Notes: generated by a model from the letters alone, not told the origin. A DNA stretch of 64,000 nt from BA4 sp044376575 (GCA_044376575.1 JBILKR010000008.1:31351-95350), one strand, 5' to 3'; shown: positions 17,276 through 26,923, counted from the stretch's first letter. Made by a program: numbers and translations.

Positions 17276-19222
17276 TTAGTTATAAAAATTCCACGACACC
17301 CCGAATTGAATACTTCTGTCCTGTAATGGATGGTGTGGTGTATAAAAATAAGGAACATCCGGAAAGCGCTGATTGACGTTGCGAAGACGAACATACACAT
17401 TCACGGTTTTAATTTTTGCATTCAGATAAACATCAAGAAAAGGATAGTTTCCTGTGGTAATATTGTTTTGTAAATAAAATTGTGTCGTTACCGGATCGTA
17501 GGCATTTGCTTTAAATGGAGAGTTGTACCAGACATCAACCCCAAGGTTCATAAACAAGGCCTTTTTAAACAAAAAACTTTCGAAATAGAAAGACAATCGC
17601 CCAAGAACATTTGGAATTCGAATAAAATCCTGCGTAGCATATTGTCCTATAATATGCGGTTCAATAAAAAACTTCCAGGCCCTGAATTTTTTATAGACCT
17701 CCATTGAAAATACATTGGCAATATCATTCGATTGTTGTGGCTTGCGTTGCTCATCAAAATAAATATACTGATGTAGTAATGATGTTGTTGCTTGTGCATA
17801 AAGTTTCCATGCAGTAACGTGATAGTTAATTATCCCTTTCAATTCGCGCTGTGCTGTTAACGATTGGTTCCAACCGATGTGGTTCGACTGAAAATACTGC
17901 TGAACAAATGCCGGTGTAAATTCACGATAGCTAATTTCCGCATTGATCCGGTGTTGAATTTTTATACTGTCAGCTGATTGAAATTGCAATCGGTATTTTA
18001 CGCCCCAGTCGTTCATATTATATCCGTAAAAATAATAATAGGCATTACCGACCATGCTGACTTTTTCATTGAGATCCCATTGAAATCCTCCATGAATACT
18101 GATATTATGCCATGATTGAAGGGATAGCGTACTGTCTGTTTCTGTATTGTTTTTTTTTAATCCGATACGTTGTGTTGCATCAATAAATTCATGTCGGGCA
18201 CTTACATATACCGGACTATTCGTCTTATATTTTTTTCGCAGATAAAAAATAGATTTGAGTTCGTTGCTCACCTGATGCGTTTCAACAGCCTGCTTGGTAA
18301 AAGAAGAATCAAAAACTACCTGATTGTAATAATTCAAATTGGGTAAGGCATCACGAAATGTGTTGCTTCGTTGTTCGTATTTTGCCTGATGAAAAATACT
18401 CCACCAGGGAATTGTATTGGCTTGTGAACTGTCAGATGTTTTTCTGAAAAAAGAATATGATTGAGTAACAGATGCACCATTGTTAAACCATCGGTTGGCT
18501 GCTGAATCCAATTGTACATTATAGGTTTGTCGATTGGTGTTGGGCACGAGGGTTCCGCCTGATGTAATTACACCATTTAAAATAAAAGTTGAATCATTTT
18601 CCAGTCCGCCGTTCTCCATCACATTCATTTCGTTGTGATGATAATCTACAAAAAGTTTATACCGTTTATTGTCGGTTTCAAATCTTCCGAAAAAACGAAC
18701 GTTGTGATGCACTGCTTCTTGTCGCTGATAAAATCCTGTAGAATTGATGTGTCGGTATTGTGCGCCCAGTTGAAGATTTTTAATAATACGTTGGGTGTGC
18801 ATTACGTTGAGCAATTGCTCTCCTCCCATACCCAGAAAGTAAGCAACGTTGGAATAGGGGCGAAGGGTTAAATAATAAGGAGTATTACTGAATGTAAAAG
18901 CATAAGCATCAAATGAACGCATACCGAGTTGAAATCCTTCTTGAAAAGGAGAAGAAAAAACGGCAGGTTGAATAGCGGTACCTAAGTTGCCAAGCGATGG
19001 ATTGATAGTATTTTGCTGAATGGCAGGATCAAAAAAACGTAGCCGATAGAAGGTCTCATCGGTAGTATCGTATTGTATTTTTCCTGTTTCCTGAAAGTGT
19101 ACCCAGTTCACCACATTCACCCGTGCTGTATCGCGCAGTATTTTCAGCGAATCCCTTCTGGATTGTTGCGCAGAGCTTACCAGCGAGGTAAGGCAGAAGA
19201 ATATGATGAAAAATGACCTCAA
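17276..19222 (-). CDS. Putative outer-membrane porin (Porin_10-like beta-barrel)
   Basis: 648 residues with signal peptide (SFFIIFFCLTSLVSSAQQ) and a body of alternating amphipathic strands rich in aromatic residues, ending in GVSWNFYN, as expected for an outer-membrane beta-barrel. The sequence style and size fit the Bacteroidota putative porin family (Porin_10). The start is TTG at 19222: an in-frame TAA lies 5 codons upstream, no ATG is available, and a perfect -7 promoter element sits 19 bp upstream. What passes through the barrel is unknown. Confidence 0.75.
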   Translation of the reverse strand: MRSFFIIFFCLTSLVSSAQQSRRDSLKILRDTARVNVVNWVHFQETGKIQYDTTDETFYRLRFFDPAIQQNTINPSLGNLGTAIQPAVFSSPFQEGFQLGMRSFDAYAFTFSNTPYYLTLRPYSNVAYFLGMGGEQLLNVMHTQRIIKNLQLGAQYRHINSTGFYQRQEAVHHNVRFFGRFETDNKRYKLFVDYHHNEMNVMENGGLENDSTFILNGVITSGGTLVPNTNRQTYNVQLDSAANRWFNNGASVTQSYSFFRKTSDSSQANTIPWWSIFHQAKYEQRSNTFRDALPNLNYYNQVVFDSSFTKQAVETHQVSNELKSIFYLRKKYKTNSPVYVSARHEFIDATQRIGLKKNNTETDSTLSLQSWHNISIHGGFQWDLNEKVSMVGNAYYYFYGYNMNDWGVKYRLQFQSADSIKIQHRINAEISYREFTPAFVQQYFQSNHIGWNQSLTAQRELKGIINYHVTAWKLYAQATTSLLHQYIYFDEQRKPQQSNDIANVFSMEVYKKFRAWKFFIEPHIIGQYATQDFIRIPNVLGRLSFYFESFLFKKALFMNLGVDVWYNSPFKANAYDPVTTQFYLQNNITTGNYPFLDVYLNAKIKTVNVYVRLRNVNQRFPDVPYFYTPHHPLQDRSIQFGVSWNFYN

Positions 19223-19240
19223 TGCAAAATAGTATGCTTA

Positions 19241-19248
19241 CAAAAATA
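19241..19248 (-). promoter_or_regulatory. -7 element (TATTTTTG) of the porin-like gene
   Basis: Perfect TAnnTTTG on the minus strand, 18 bp upstream of the TTG start at 19222. It supports that unusual start because any upstream start is excluded by an in-frame stop. Confidence 0.5.
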
Positions 19249-19327
19249 ATCTAAAATCCCATGTAGCAATATATAAACAGCAAAGGCAGGATTGCCCTGC
19301 CTTTGAAATATAAATCATATAAAATTA

Positions 19328-20998
19328 TTAATGCATATTTTGCCAGCTGAAAGTTCCCGGCGTGGGTTGAATGTGAACGCGGAATAACAAGTCTTCACCT
19401 GGAGGACCGTATGAGCAACACATAATTTGTCCGTTTGGATAAAAAGTATTGGTGGCAAAGAACCTGTCAGATACTCCTGGTCCATCCATTGTTATATTAA
19501 ATGGTCCACCATTTGTAACAGAAATAGGATTGTTTAACACAAAGGTATGCCAGGTCCAGCTTGTGTATGAGGGAATATTATATTGCCCTTGACCATAAAT
19601 ATAAATAAATGGGTATGGATAAGGATAGTTATCCTTTATCAATACTTCAAAAGCCACTACCTGTCCGTCAATGGGAGAGGTAAAGAAATTGTCTAAAAGA
19701 AAAGTATTGGCATAAGTTCCGGTAAACACTTCGTTTAAAATGCTTTGATTGGTCGTGTTTTCCGCATATACCTGAAGTTTTTTTGCAGAAGTATTATATA
19801 CAACCATTCCTTCCTGTGGGGAGAGTGCATTGCGTTGTGTTTGGTCCATTCTTGGGTTAAGTATGGCCCCCGTAGTTGAGTTTACTTCTAGAGCAACAGA
19901 AGGGCTGATATTGTTGGTTCCGATACCAATTGAACCTCCGTTGTTATAAAAATTAGAGCCTGTAGTTACCCAATCGGTTCCATTCCAGTAAGGAGTGTTA
20001 CCGGCAGCGGCTCCGGGCTGTAACAATCCCTGAGGCCCTTGAATGCCTTGTGGTCCGGTTAATCCAATTGGACCTTGCGGTCCAACATCACCCTGTGGAC
20101 CCTGTACCCCTTGAATGCCTTGTGGTCCTGTTAATCCAATGGGACCTTGAGGTCCAACATCACCTTGTGGACCCTGAGGACCTTGAATGCCTTGTGGTCC
20201 GGTTAATCCAATGGGACCTTGCGGTCCAACATCACCTTGTGGACCCTGAGGACCTTGAATGCCTTGTGGTCCGGTTAATCCAATGGGACCTTGCGGTCCA
20301 ACATCACCTTGTATTCCCTGAGGACCTTGAACGCCTTGTGGTCCGGTTAATCCAATCGGCCCTTGTGGTCCAACATCACCTTGAATTCCCTGAGGACCTT
20401 GAATTCCTTGTGGTCCTTGAGCTCCGGTTAATCCAATTGGACCTTGTGGACCAACACTGCCCTGTATTCCCTGCGGCCCGGTTAATGAAGCAATAAAGTC
20501 AGCCTCACTTCCTGAATTCCCCAATGATAACCATACCTGATATGCTGATAATCCATCTGTTCCTTGTGGTCCTGTAGGTCCTGCGGGTCCGGGTGTTCCG
20601 CTGTTCTCTGCATATAATGCATAAGGTACACTCAACATTTGCTGGGTGCCAGCAACTGAATAGTTTGTACCTCCATTTGGATCTACACCCGTTTCGATAA
20701 AATAGGGTCCCGCGCTCCAGTCAATTGTAGCAAAGGTTCCCTGAGCGGCTGTGCCTTGCCCAAGGATTACATTCACCAATCCCAATGCATTGGTAGTGGA
20801 TGAATGTGTTTCTGCATACACTTCGGTTCCGTTAGCGGAGCCCTGCAGAATTCGAAATTGTAACGATACGTTAGTATTTCCTGTAACGTTTCCCGAAGCA
20901 TCTCTCACCACTGCCTGATAGTTGATGCCCTGTGGTGCCTGTGCGTAGTGAAGTAAACAGAAGAAGAATGAAATAGTAGAAAGTAGTAGTTTTTTCAT
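19328..20998 (-). CDS. Secreted collagen-like repeat protein
   Basis: 556 residues from ATG 20998; a Met 6 codons upstream is in frame but MKKLLLSTISFFFCLLHYAQ is a classic signal peptide. Residues ~21-130 are a beta-rich N-terminal domain common in Bacteroidota surface proteins (APQGINYQAVVRDASGNV). Collagen GxY triplets begin at 135, break for a SAYQVWLSLGNSGSEADF spacer (151-168), and resume from 174 to ~326 with five exact 24-residue units. The C-terminal part has the GIGTNN..ALEVNSTTGAILNPRM motif seen in tail-fibre-like and adhesin proteins, then a beta-rich domain. No T9SS sorting domain is seen. Probably a fibrous surface protein; binding partner unknown. Confidence 0.85.
   Translation of the reverse strand: MKKLLLSTISFFFCLLHYAQAPQGINYQAVVRDASGNVTGNTNVSLQFRILQGSANGTEVYAETHSSTTNALGLVNVILGQGTAAQGTFATIDWSAGPYFIETGVDPNGGTNYSVAGTQQMLSVPYALYAENSGTPGPAGPTGPQGTDGLSAYQVWLSLGNSGSEADFIASLTGPQGIQGSVGPQGPIGLTGAQGPQGIQGPQGIQGDVGPQGPIGLTGPQGVQGPQGIQGDVGPQGPIGLTGPQGIQGPQGPQGDVGPQGPIGLTGPQGIQGPQGPQGDVGPQGPIGLTGPQGIQGVQGPQGDVGPQGPIGLTGPQGIQGPQGLLQPGAAAGNTPYWNGTDWVTTGSNFYNNGGSIGIGTNNISPSVALEVNSTTGAILNPRMDQTQRNALSPQEGMVVYNTSAKKLQVYAENTTNQSILNEVFTGTYANTFLLDNFFTSPIDGQVVAFEVLIKDNYPYPYPFIYIYGQGQYNIPSYTSWTWHTFVLNNPISVTNGGPFNITMDGPGVSDRFFATNTFYPNGQIMCCSYGPPGEDLLFRVHIQPTPGTFSWQNMH
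20021..20380 (-). repeat. 72-bp tandem repeat coding 24-residue collagen units
   Basis: Five in-frame units in register, each starting GDVGPQGPIGLTGPQG and ending in QGPQGxQ-type triplets. Units differ mainly by synonymous changes and a few I/V/P swaps. This is a coding minisatellite, likely variable in copy number between strains. Confidence 0.9.
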
Positions 20999-21103
20999 AG
21001 TAGTTTTATTACACATAATAATGCAAGTTTACCTAAATATTTCTAAATAAGTTGATGAATTCCAAAAAAATGAAAACTCATTTTTTCTGCCTGTTATAAA
21101 TTG

Positions 21104-21111
21104 TACTTTCG
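21104..21111 (+). promoter_or_regulatory. Near-consensus -7 element (TACTTTCG)
   Basis: One mismatch to TAnnTTTG, 22 bp before the ATG of the YhcH-RdgB fusion gene. The same octamer occurs before the H1-like gene. Confidence 0.35.
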
Positions 21112-21133
21112 TTCATCATATAAGTAAACAATT

Positions 21134-22189
21134 ATGATTATTGATCACATTTCCAATGCGCACCTTTATAATGCGCTTCATCCGGTCTTTTCAAAGGCCT
21201 TTGATTTTTTACAACATACAGACTTTACACAATATAAACCGGGTAAATATGAAATTGATGGAGAAAATTTGTTTTTGTTGATCAATGAATATGAAACAGA
21301 ATCTCCGGAAATGCGATTCTGGGAAGGCCATCGAAAGTATATTGATATTCAGTACATGGTACAGGGGGAAGAAATCATGCAGGTGGCTCCAAGACATACA
21401 TTAAAACTAAAAGAATCGTATGATCATGAAAAAGAGTATGCAATTTTTGAAGGAACGGGAGAGCCAATCAAAGTGAAAGAAGGATATTTTGTCATTTTTT
21501 TTCCCACTGATGTGCACATGCCTAATCTTCTGGTTACAAAGCAGGAAAGTGTTCGTAAAGCTGTATTCAAAATTAAACTACAATCAAACGTTTTGCAGTT
21601 ATGCATGGCCACACAAAACAAGCATAAAGTAGAAGAGATTCAGTACATGTTGGGTGACGAAAGAATTGAATTGCAATCATTGCAAGACTTAGGAATCACA
21701 GAGCAGCTTCCCGAAACAGGTGATACACTGGAATACAATGCATGGCAAAAGTCCAATCATGTTTTTTCTTTACATGGCATGAATTGTTTTGCAGATGATA
21801 CCGGGCTGGAAGTAGAATCGTTACATGGAAGGCCTGGAGTTTATTCTGCAAGATACGCCGGTGAAAATGCTACTTTCACTCAGAATGTATCCAAGTTGTT
21901 GAATGAAATGCAAGGGATAACCAATCGCAACGCGCGGTTTAGAACTGTAATTTCTCTAATGATGAATTCAACAGAATATCGTTTTGAAGGAACTGTTGAA
22001 GGCTCAATTGCAGAAGCTCCCAGAGGAAGTGGCGGGTTTGGATATGACTCTGTTTTTATACCAAAGGGTCATGAAAAAACGTTTGCTGAAATGTCGATGG
22101 AAGAAAAAAATTCAATGAGTCATCGACGCAGAGCCATTCAACAAATGATAGATTTTCTTAAAAAAGAATACCTTAGTAACGAAATGTAA
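21134..22189 (+). CDS. Fusion of YhcH/NanQ-like sugar anomerase domain and RdgB/HAM1 inosine/xanthosine triphosphate pyrophosphatase
   Basis: 351 residues. Residues 1-149 match the YhcH/YjgK/YiaL (DUF386) cupin-like family: EGHRKYIDIQYMVQGEE at ~65-80 and IFFPTDVHMP at 121-130 carry the usual metal ligands. Residues ~154-351 are a complete RdgB/HAM1 enzyme that removes non-canonical purine NTPs: LCMATQNKHKVEEI, PETGDTLEYNA, FADDTGLEVE, GRPGVYSARYAG, GSGGFGYDSVF and SHRRRA. Only about four residues join them. Gln150 is CAA (21581), one base from TAA, and a TTG follows at 21593, so the fusion could have arisen by a single stop-loss change. Sequencing error is the main alternative. Confidence 0.85.
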   Translation: MIIDHISNAHLYNALHPVFSKAFDFLQHTDFTQYKPGKYEIDGENLFLLINEYETESPEMRFWEGHRKYIDIQYMVQGEEIMQVAPRHTLKLKESYDHEKEYAIFEGTGEPIKVKEGYFVIFFPTDVHMPNLLVTKQESVRKAVFKIKLQSNVLQLCMATQNKHKVEEIQYMLGDERIELQSLQDLGITEQLPETGDTLEYNAWQKSNHVFSLHGMNCFADDTGLEVESLHGRPGVYSARYAGENATFTQNVSKLLNEMQGITNRNARFRTVISLMMNSTEYRFEGTVEGSIAEAPRGSGGFGYDSVFIPKGHEKTFAEMSMEEKNSMSHRRRAIQQMIDFLKKEYLSNEM

Positions 22190-22192
22190 TTG

Positions 22193-22693
22193 ATGATGAA
22201 GAAAGGACTGATATTTTTTGTTTTACTGATATTAATAAAATTAGGGAATGCTCAACAGTTAAAAGAGGCTCAGCGGCATTATGATAAAATGATGGGCTTG
22301 ATTTCTTCAGCAATAGGCAATGATACCTTGTTGGTATATGCCATTGCAGATATGAACTATCAGCGAGCAGACAGTATCAGAGGAATAATACTTGTACAAA
22401 TACAAAAATCCAAAAATGAAGTTGATCAACTGGTGCTTTCAGAGAAAGACTTTACTGAATTTAAAAATAGCACACGCGATTTAATCTTCTTTTATGGAGT
22501 AGTTTATCAAACCGATTATCATCGAATGATTGAAATTATTTCGCATTCTACATTTGGTATATTACCAGATAAAGAACTACTCGAGTTCAATGAAATTCTG
22601 GCAGGAATTGATCGTCGTGAAAAAATTGTACTTCAGCAATTTGAAGAAAACAGAAAGGCATTCATCGAAAAATATAAAATACAGATTCCGTAA
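22193..22693 (+). CDS. Small exported protein of unknown function
   Basis: About 166 residues. Signal peptide at the start (GLIFFVLLILIKLGNAQQ), then a mostly helical, charged body (QRHYDKMMGLISSAIGNDTLL ... LQQFEENRKAFIEK). The frame opens 1 codon earlier at a TTG, but ATG at 22193 is the natural start, 3 bp after the fusion gene. I do not recognise a family. It lies between the YhcH-RdgB gene and the PhoD-like lipoprotein gene with tiny gaps (3 and 2 bp), so the three are probably co-transcribed. Confidence 0.65.
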   Translation: MMKKGLIFFVLLILIKLGNAQQLKEAQRHYDKMMGLISSAIGNDTLLVYAIADMNYQRADSIRGIILVQIQKSKNEVDQLVLSEKDFTEFKNSTRDLIFFYGVVYQTDYHRMIEIISHSTFGILPDKELLEFNEILAGIDRREKIVLQQFEENRKAFIEKYKIQIP

Positions 22694-22695
22694 TT

Positions 22696-23736
22696 ATGAA
22701 AAAATTTTATTTCATACTCTTCATTTCTTTTATTTTCTCCCTTACAGGATGTGAGCATTTTAATACAGAGTTTTGTGAACGTCCCTTTCTGGAGACACCT
22801 CCGGCGTTGGTAACCAAGATTGCATTTGGTTCTTGCTCCAGAGAAAATAAAGTGCAGCCCATGTTATATACCATTGCGAACAAGAATCCCGATTTGTTTA
22901 TCTATCTCGGTGATAATGTGTATTGCGATACTGAGAATATGGATGAGATGAGAAATGAATACAGTAAACTCAGTTGTAAAAATGAATTTCAGCAATTGAT
23001 AGCTTCTACATATACACTTGCAACCTGGGATGATCATGATTACGGAGAAAACAATTCAGGCAATTGGTATCCAATGAAAGAATCTTCCAAAGAAATCTTT
23101 TTGGAGTTCTGGAACGAGCCTGATACAAGCACAAGAAGAGATCATCCGGGAATATATCATTCCGTTTATTTTGGTGATGCACAACATCGGGTTCAGGTAA
23201 TTTTATTGGATTGTCGCACATTTAGAACAGCACAGGTAGAAGTGAATGATGATTACGTTCCTGATTATTCACCGAATGCTACCATGTTGGGAGCCGCGCA
23301 GTGGATATGGTTAGAACAGGAATTACAAAAGCCTGCAGAATTGAGAATAATTTGTTCGAGTACACAATTTGGAGCAGAACATAATGGCATGGAGACTTGG
23401 GCCAACTATCCGCTCGATCAGGAAAAAATGTTCAACCTGATTCAGACTACCCAAGCCAATCGTGTATTGTTTATTAGTGGAGATACGCACTATGGAGATT
23501 TGTCTAAAGTTCAGAAGCCGGGATTGTATCCTGTTTATGATTGTACCTCGAGCGGTCTAACAGAAGCCGAAGGTCCGGCAGATAATATCTATCGCATCAT
23601 TACAGGAGTAGATAAAATCAATGCAGGGCTTATTACTATTGATTGGGCGGCACAATCGTTGGCTATTCAGTTGCTCGGATTAAATGGCAATCCATTTTTT
23701 ACGCATACTGTTCCGTTTACAGAAATACAGTTTTAA
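22696..23736 (+). CDS. PhoD-like metallophosphatase, lipoprotein
   Basis: 346 residues. The N-terminus has a lipoprotein signal with lipobox LTGC near residue 19. Catalytic motifs of the PhoD-like family are intact: IAFGSCSR, IYLGDNVYCD, TWDDHDYGENNSG, VILLDCRTFR, and FISGDTHYGDL. Related enzymes are Ca/Fe-type alkaline phosphatases or phosphodiesterases; the substrate is not evident. It probably acts in the periplasm, anchored to a membrane. Last gene of the 21134-23736 run. The protein at 12230-13255 is a paralogue that has lost these motifs. Confidence 0.88.
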   Translation: MKKFYFILFISFIFSLTGCEHFNTEFCERPFLETPPALVTKIAFGSCSRENKVQPMLYTIANKNPDLFIYLGDNVYCDTENMDEMRNEYSKLSCKNEFQQLIASTYTLATWDDHDYGENNSGNWYPMKESSKEIFLEFWNEPDTSTRRDHPGIYHSVYFGDAQHRVQVILLDCRTFRTAQVEVNDDYVPDYSPNATMLGAAQWIWLEQELQKPAELRIICSSTQFGAEHNGMETWANYPLDQEKMFNLIQTTQANRVLFISGDTHYGDLSKVQKPGLYPVYDCTSSGLTEAEGPADNIYRIITGVDKINAGLITIDWAAQSLAIQLLGLNGNPFFTHTVPFTEIQF

Positions 23737-23911
23737 TCTTTAAATTGATTCATCATAAGAGTTAAGCGAAGTGTGTGAATTAGTAAGTTAAGATCGCATC
23801 TTAATATTTTTTTTCTTGTTCTAATGTCTTAACACAAAAGAACACTCTCGTAAATGTTGCAAATGATAACTAACTCTGTTATCCGGCGTCTGAGGCTCTC
23901 GAAGACCCGAA

Positions 23912-23950
23912 AAAAAAGGGATAGAAAGAATGAACTTCCTATCCCTTTTA
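23912..23950 (-). terminator. Terminator of the FG-GAP/UnbV protein gene
   Basis: On the minus strand, AAAAGGGATAG pairs with CTATCCCTTTT across a 14-base loop, followed by seven T. Located 16 bp past the stop at 23966. The rest of the 230-bp gap to the PhoD-like gene shows nothing recognisable. Confidence 0.8.
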
Positions 23951-23965
23951 ATATTTGCTTATGAA

Positions 23966-26923
23966 TTATTTTACCACTACCAGTGAACGATGGGCTGTGC
24001 CATCTACCCTTAGCGTCGTTTGATAGATGCCCGCAGGCCATCCCATAGTGGATATTTCTATAATGTTTTTTCCTGATGTAAATGTTGTATTTTTTTGATA
24101 CACGATTCGTCCAGTCATTTCTGCAACTTCAATATATGCAATAGAGTTATTATTTGCATCGAATGCAATATTGAAGAATTCATTACTTGGATTTGGATAT
24201 ATCAGCAACGCATTATTTTCGCTTGCTTCATTTATTCCGCTGATATCAATTACTGTTACGGTAATGGGCGTTAGTGCACTGTAACAAATCTCCGGCAATT
24301 CTTCTACTACCCAGTTGTAGAAATAATAATAAGCACCTGATGTTGGATTGGTTCCGTTATTTCCTGAAGTTATGGAAACAAATCCTGGCGCACTGTATGG
24401 ATATGTGGCACCATTTTGATTTCTTTTCAGGTAAGGAGAATTTGCTCCGAACTCAATATTATTTTGTGCTGTGTTGGTTCCCAACTGATAATTTGTTCCA
24501 GGTGTTAATGCGAAGTTCAAAACTATTGTTGATGTTCCGGCATTAATATAAATAGTATCACTTTGTAATACCATGCCTGTATTATCGCGCAGCTCTATAA
24601 TGCGAGTGCCTGCAGAGTCGGTAGAAACATCTACAGCGTTTAGCTGACAAGCAGCAAGCACATCAAACATTAAATAGCCATTGAGCGTTCCTGTGGAGTA
24701 TGTTGCATTGGCAATGTTCGGACACAACACAGTGTCAAGTCCTCCACCATGTGGATTTTCTGCCTGTGCATAAAAAGTAGTTGTTGTAGTTAAATATCCG
24801 GTAGGATAATCATTTCCTGTACCCAAAAAATTTCCACCTACTGCTGCATCGAACCAACTTACACTGTTTCCTGTTGCAGATACAATGGTATCTCCAAATC
24901 CAATCAATGTAATGTCATTACCTGCTGGTGCGGGATTCGGAAGGGTCGTTACTGCAATGGTATCAGAGTTCCACCACTGACAAAGGCCCTGTACGCTTAC
25001 AAAATATGTGCCTGCCTGTGATGCAATAATACTTGAAGTAGTATCTGATGTATTCCAGAGATATTGATTTCCTCCGGTTGCTTCTAAGGTTACGCTTTCG
25101 CCGTCACAAAATTCAGTAACTCCCAATGCATTAATGGAAGGGAATTCTTCCGGATTCACATCTACTAGAACGGCAGGTGATGAAGCTACACATGCCTGTC
25201 CATTATCGATCTGAACGTTGTATGAACCTTCTGTGGTAACATTGATTGATTGTGTAGTTTCACCGGTTGACCATAAGTATGTAAAGTTATTTCCGCTTGG
25301 TGCAGAAATGGTAACATTGTCACCATCGCACATTTCAACTACTCCGCTGGGTGTTGTTGTAATGTTGGTTAATACCGGTTCGTTTTCAACGACACAAATA
25401 AACTGATTCGGGTTTAAGTTATAGAGTTTTGTTGTGTTTCCTGAAGGGAATGTAATATATGCAGAGTCGATGACTGCAGCTTGACCCAATCCAAAATGTA
25501 AATGGAATGAATTGGTAGTACCATAACTTTCGCCGGCACGCACTTCTCTTACCTGCGTTCCCCACGTACCATAAATGTATGCCTTTGCTCCAATTGCATT
25601 TTTATTTGCCGTTGCTCCGGTTAACACGAATGTGACGAATTTATTGTTGTTGTTTGTTGAGTTCATCCATAACACATCATCCGTTGTTCCGGAAGGAGAA
25701 TTGTATGTAGAACCGTAACTTGTATATAAATCTATTTTTCCGTCATGGTTTAAATCGCCGGCAGCATAAGAAAGAAAGCTTCCGGTAAAACCCAATGTAG
25801 CATTTGTTACCTGAGTAAATGTAGTGTCTCCATTGTTGCGGTAAAGTCTCTGTTGCGCATTACCTGTAATCAGCATATCAACATATCCATCGTTGTCAAA
25901 ATCTTCAAAAAAAGATTGCTGAGGCTGACTTCCACCAAATGCAAGGGTTCCATATACTCCACTAAAAACACCGGCTCCCTGATTAATATAATAACCAGAA
26001 GTTGTATTGTGCTTGGTCATGAATGCATCAAAATCGCCGTCGTTATCAATATCTCCAAAGCTGGTGGTCCAGTCCTGATCATTGCTGGCTAGTGTTCCTA
26101 TTTCTGATGACTGGTTGATGCCTGTATAAGTTCCGTTTCCGTTATTCCTGAATAATACATTGGTTCTTCTCAAATCACCGGCACTTGCTCCTTGCCTGCA
26201 ATGTGAAATGTATAAATCAACATCGCCATCCTGATCGTAATCACAAAATACATTGCTGTAATTTCCCGATTCATCATATTGATCATTCGGTGAAGAGCCT
26301 GAAAGTGCCGGACCAGGACCAACACCCGGCGTTAAATTAAAATTGATCAGGCTGTTGGCTTGTTCAGATGGAAAATTCCCCGTGCCATCATTGATCCACA
26401 GACGACTTTCATCCACGTCATTACACATAAAAATATCTAACCATCCATCATTATTCACATCACAAAAACTCCCATTTTGGCTGAAAATATTTCCATTCGG
26501 CAGATTAATTACAGAGCCCAACATTCCTGTTCCGGTATTGTTAAGCAAAATGAGTTTTGCCTGACTTCCGCCATTAAATAATATATCTTTATAACCATTG
26601 TGATCTACATCCCCAGCTGACATTCCCCAACAATTCGTTGTTCCGAAGTCACCAATGTACTGATAGTTGAAAGTACCCCCCGGTTGTTGATATTCAATTC
26701 GTACATAGCGGTTGTTGTCCATTTTAACAATATCGTCTAATCCGTTGTGGTCAACATCAACGATACAAACGGCATTCCCGCTGCGGTTGTTGGCGTTACT
26801 GCCTGCTACACCGGCATCTGAATGTAATAATGAACTTGAATTTGTAAATGAAATTTGTGCAAAACCATCAATGCTAAATCCCAGAGTTAAAGACATTGAT
26901 AAGAGAGGTAACCATTTTTTCAT
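23966..26923 (-). CDS. FG-GAP/VCBS repeat and ASPIC/UnbV (CRTAC1-like) surface protein with T9SS sorting domain
   Basis: 985 residues. Signal peptide to about residue 22 (SIDGFAQ). From ~50 to ~430 there are several FG-GAP/VCBS-type repeats with Ca-binding loops such as DVDHNGLDDI, DVNNDGWLDIF and DIDNDGDFDAF, suggesting a beta-propeller. Then an ASPIC/UnbV domain (NAIGAKAYIYGTWGTQVREV to FGLGQAAVIDSAYI), Ig-like segments (FTYLWSTGETTQSI, QYLWNTSDTTSSI), and a C-terminal T9SS type A sorting domain (LLIYPNPSNEFFNI, AGIYQTTLRVDG). Likely anchored on the cell surface and involved in binding; no enzymatic motif was seen. Confidence 0.88.
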   Translation of the reverse strand: MKKWLPLLSMSLTLGFSIDGFAQISFTNSSSLLHSDAGVAGSNANNRSGNAVCIVDVDHNGLDDIVKMDNNRYVRIEYQQPGGTFNYQYIGDFGTTNCWGMSAGDVDHNGYKDILFNGGSQAKLILLNNTGTGMLGSVINLPNGNIFSQNGSFCDVNNDGWLDIFMCNDVDESRLWINDGTGNFPSEQANSLINFNLTPGVGPGPALSGSSPNDQYDESGNYSNVFCDYDQDGDVDLYISHCRQGASAGDLRRTNVLFRNNGNGTYTGINQSSEIGTLASNDQDWTTSFGDIDNDGDFDAFMTKHNTTSGYYINQGAGVFSGVYGTLAFGGSQPQQSFFEDFDNDGYVDMLITGNAQQRLYRNNGDTTFTQVTNATLGFTGSFLSYAAGDLNHDGKIDLYTSYGSTYNSPSGTTDDVLWMNSTNNNNKFVTFVLTGATANKNAIGAKAYIYGTWGTQVREVRAGESYGTTNSFHLHFGLGQAAVIDSAYITFPSGNTTKLYNLNPNQFICVVENEPVLTNITTTPSGVVEMCDGDNVTISAPSGNNFTYLWSTGETTQSINVTTEGSYNVQIDNGQACVASSPAVLVDVNPEEFPSINALGVTEFCDGESVTLEATGGNQYLWNTSDTTSSIIASQAGTYFVSVQGLCQWWNSDTIAVTTLPNPAPAGNDITLIGFGDTIVSATGNSVSWFDAAVGGNFLGTGNDYPTGYLTTTTTFYAQAENPHGGGLDTVLCPNIANATYSTGTLNGYLMFDVLAACQLNAVDVSTDSAGTRIIELRDNTGMVLQSDTIYINAGTSTIVLNFALTPGTNYQLGTNTAQNNIEFGANSPYLKRNQNGATYPYSAPGFVSITSGNNGTNPTSGAYYYFYNWVVEELPEICYSALTPITVTVIDISGINEASENNALLIYPNPSNEFFNIAFDANNNSIAYIEVAEMTGRIVYQKNTTFTSGKNIIEISTMGWPAGIYQTTLRVDGTAHRSLVVVK

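Noticed and set aside
20021..20480. CRISPR-like regular repeat array
   Set aside because: The repeats are adjoining in-frame 72-bp collagen codons with no unique spacers and no cas genes nearby.
20050..20496. 148-codon plus-strand ORF opposite the collagen gene
   Set aside because: It is the mirror of the collagen repeats; its low-complexity product has no start context or family features.
23737..23911. Possible small RNA or gene between the PhoD-like lipoprotein and the FG-GAP gene terminator
   Set aside because: No ORF of note, no stable hairpin besides the terminator, and no promoter element were found.
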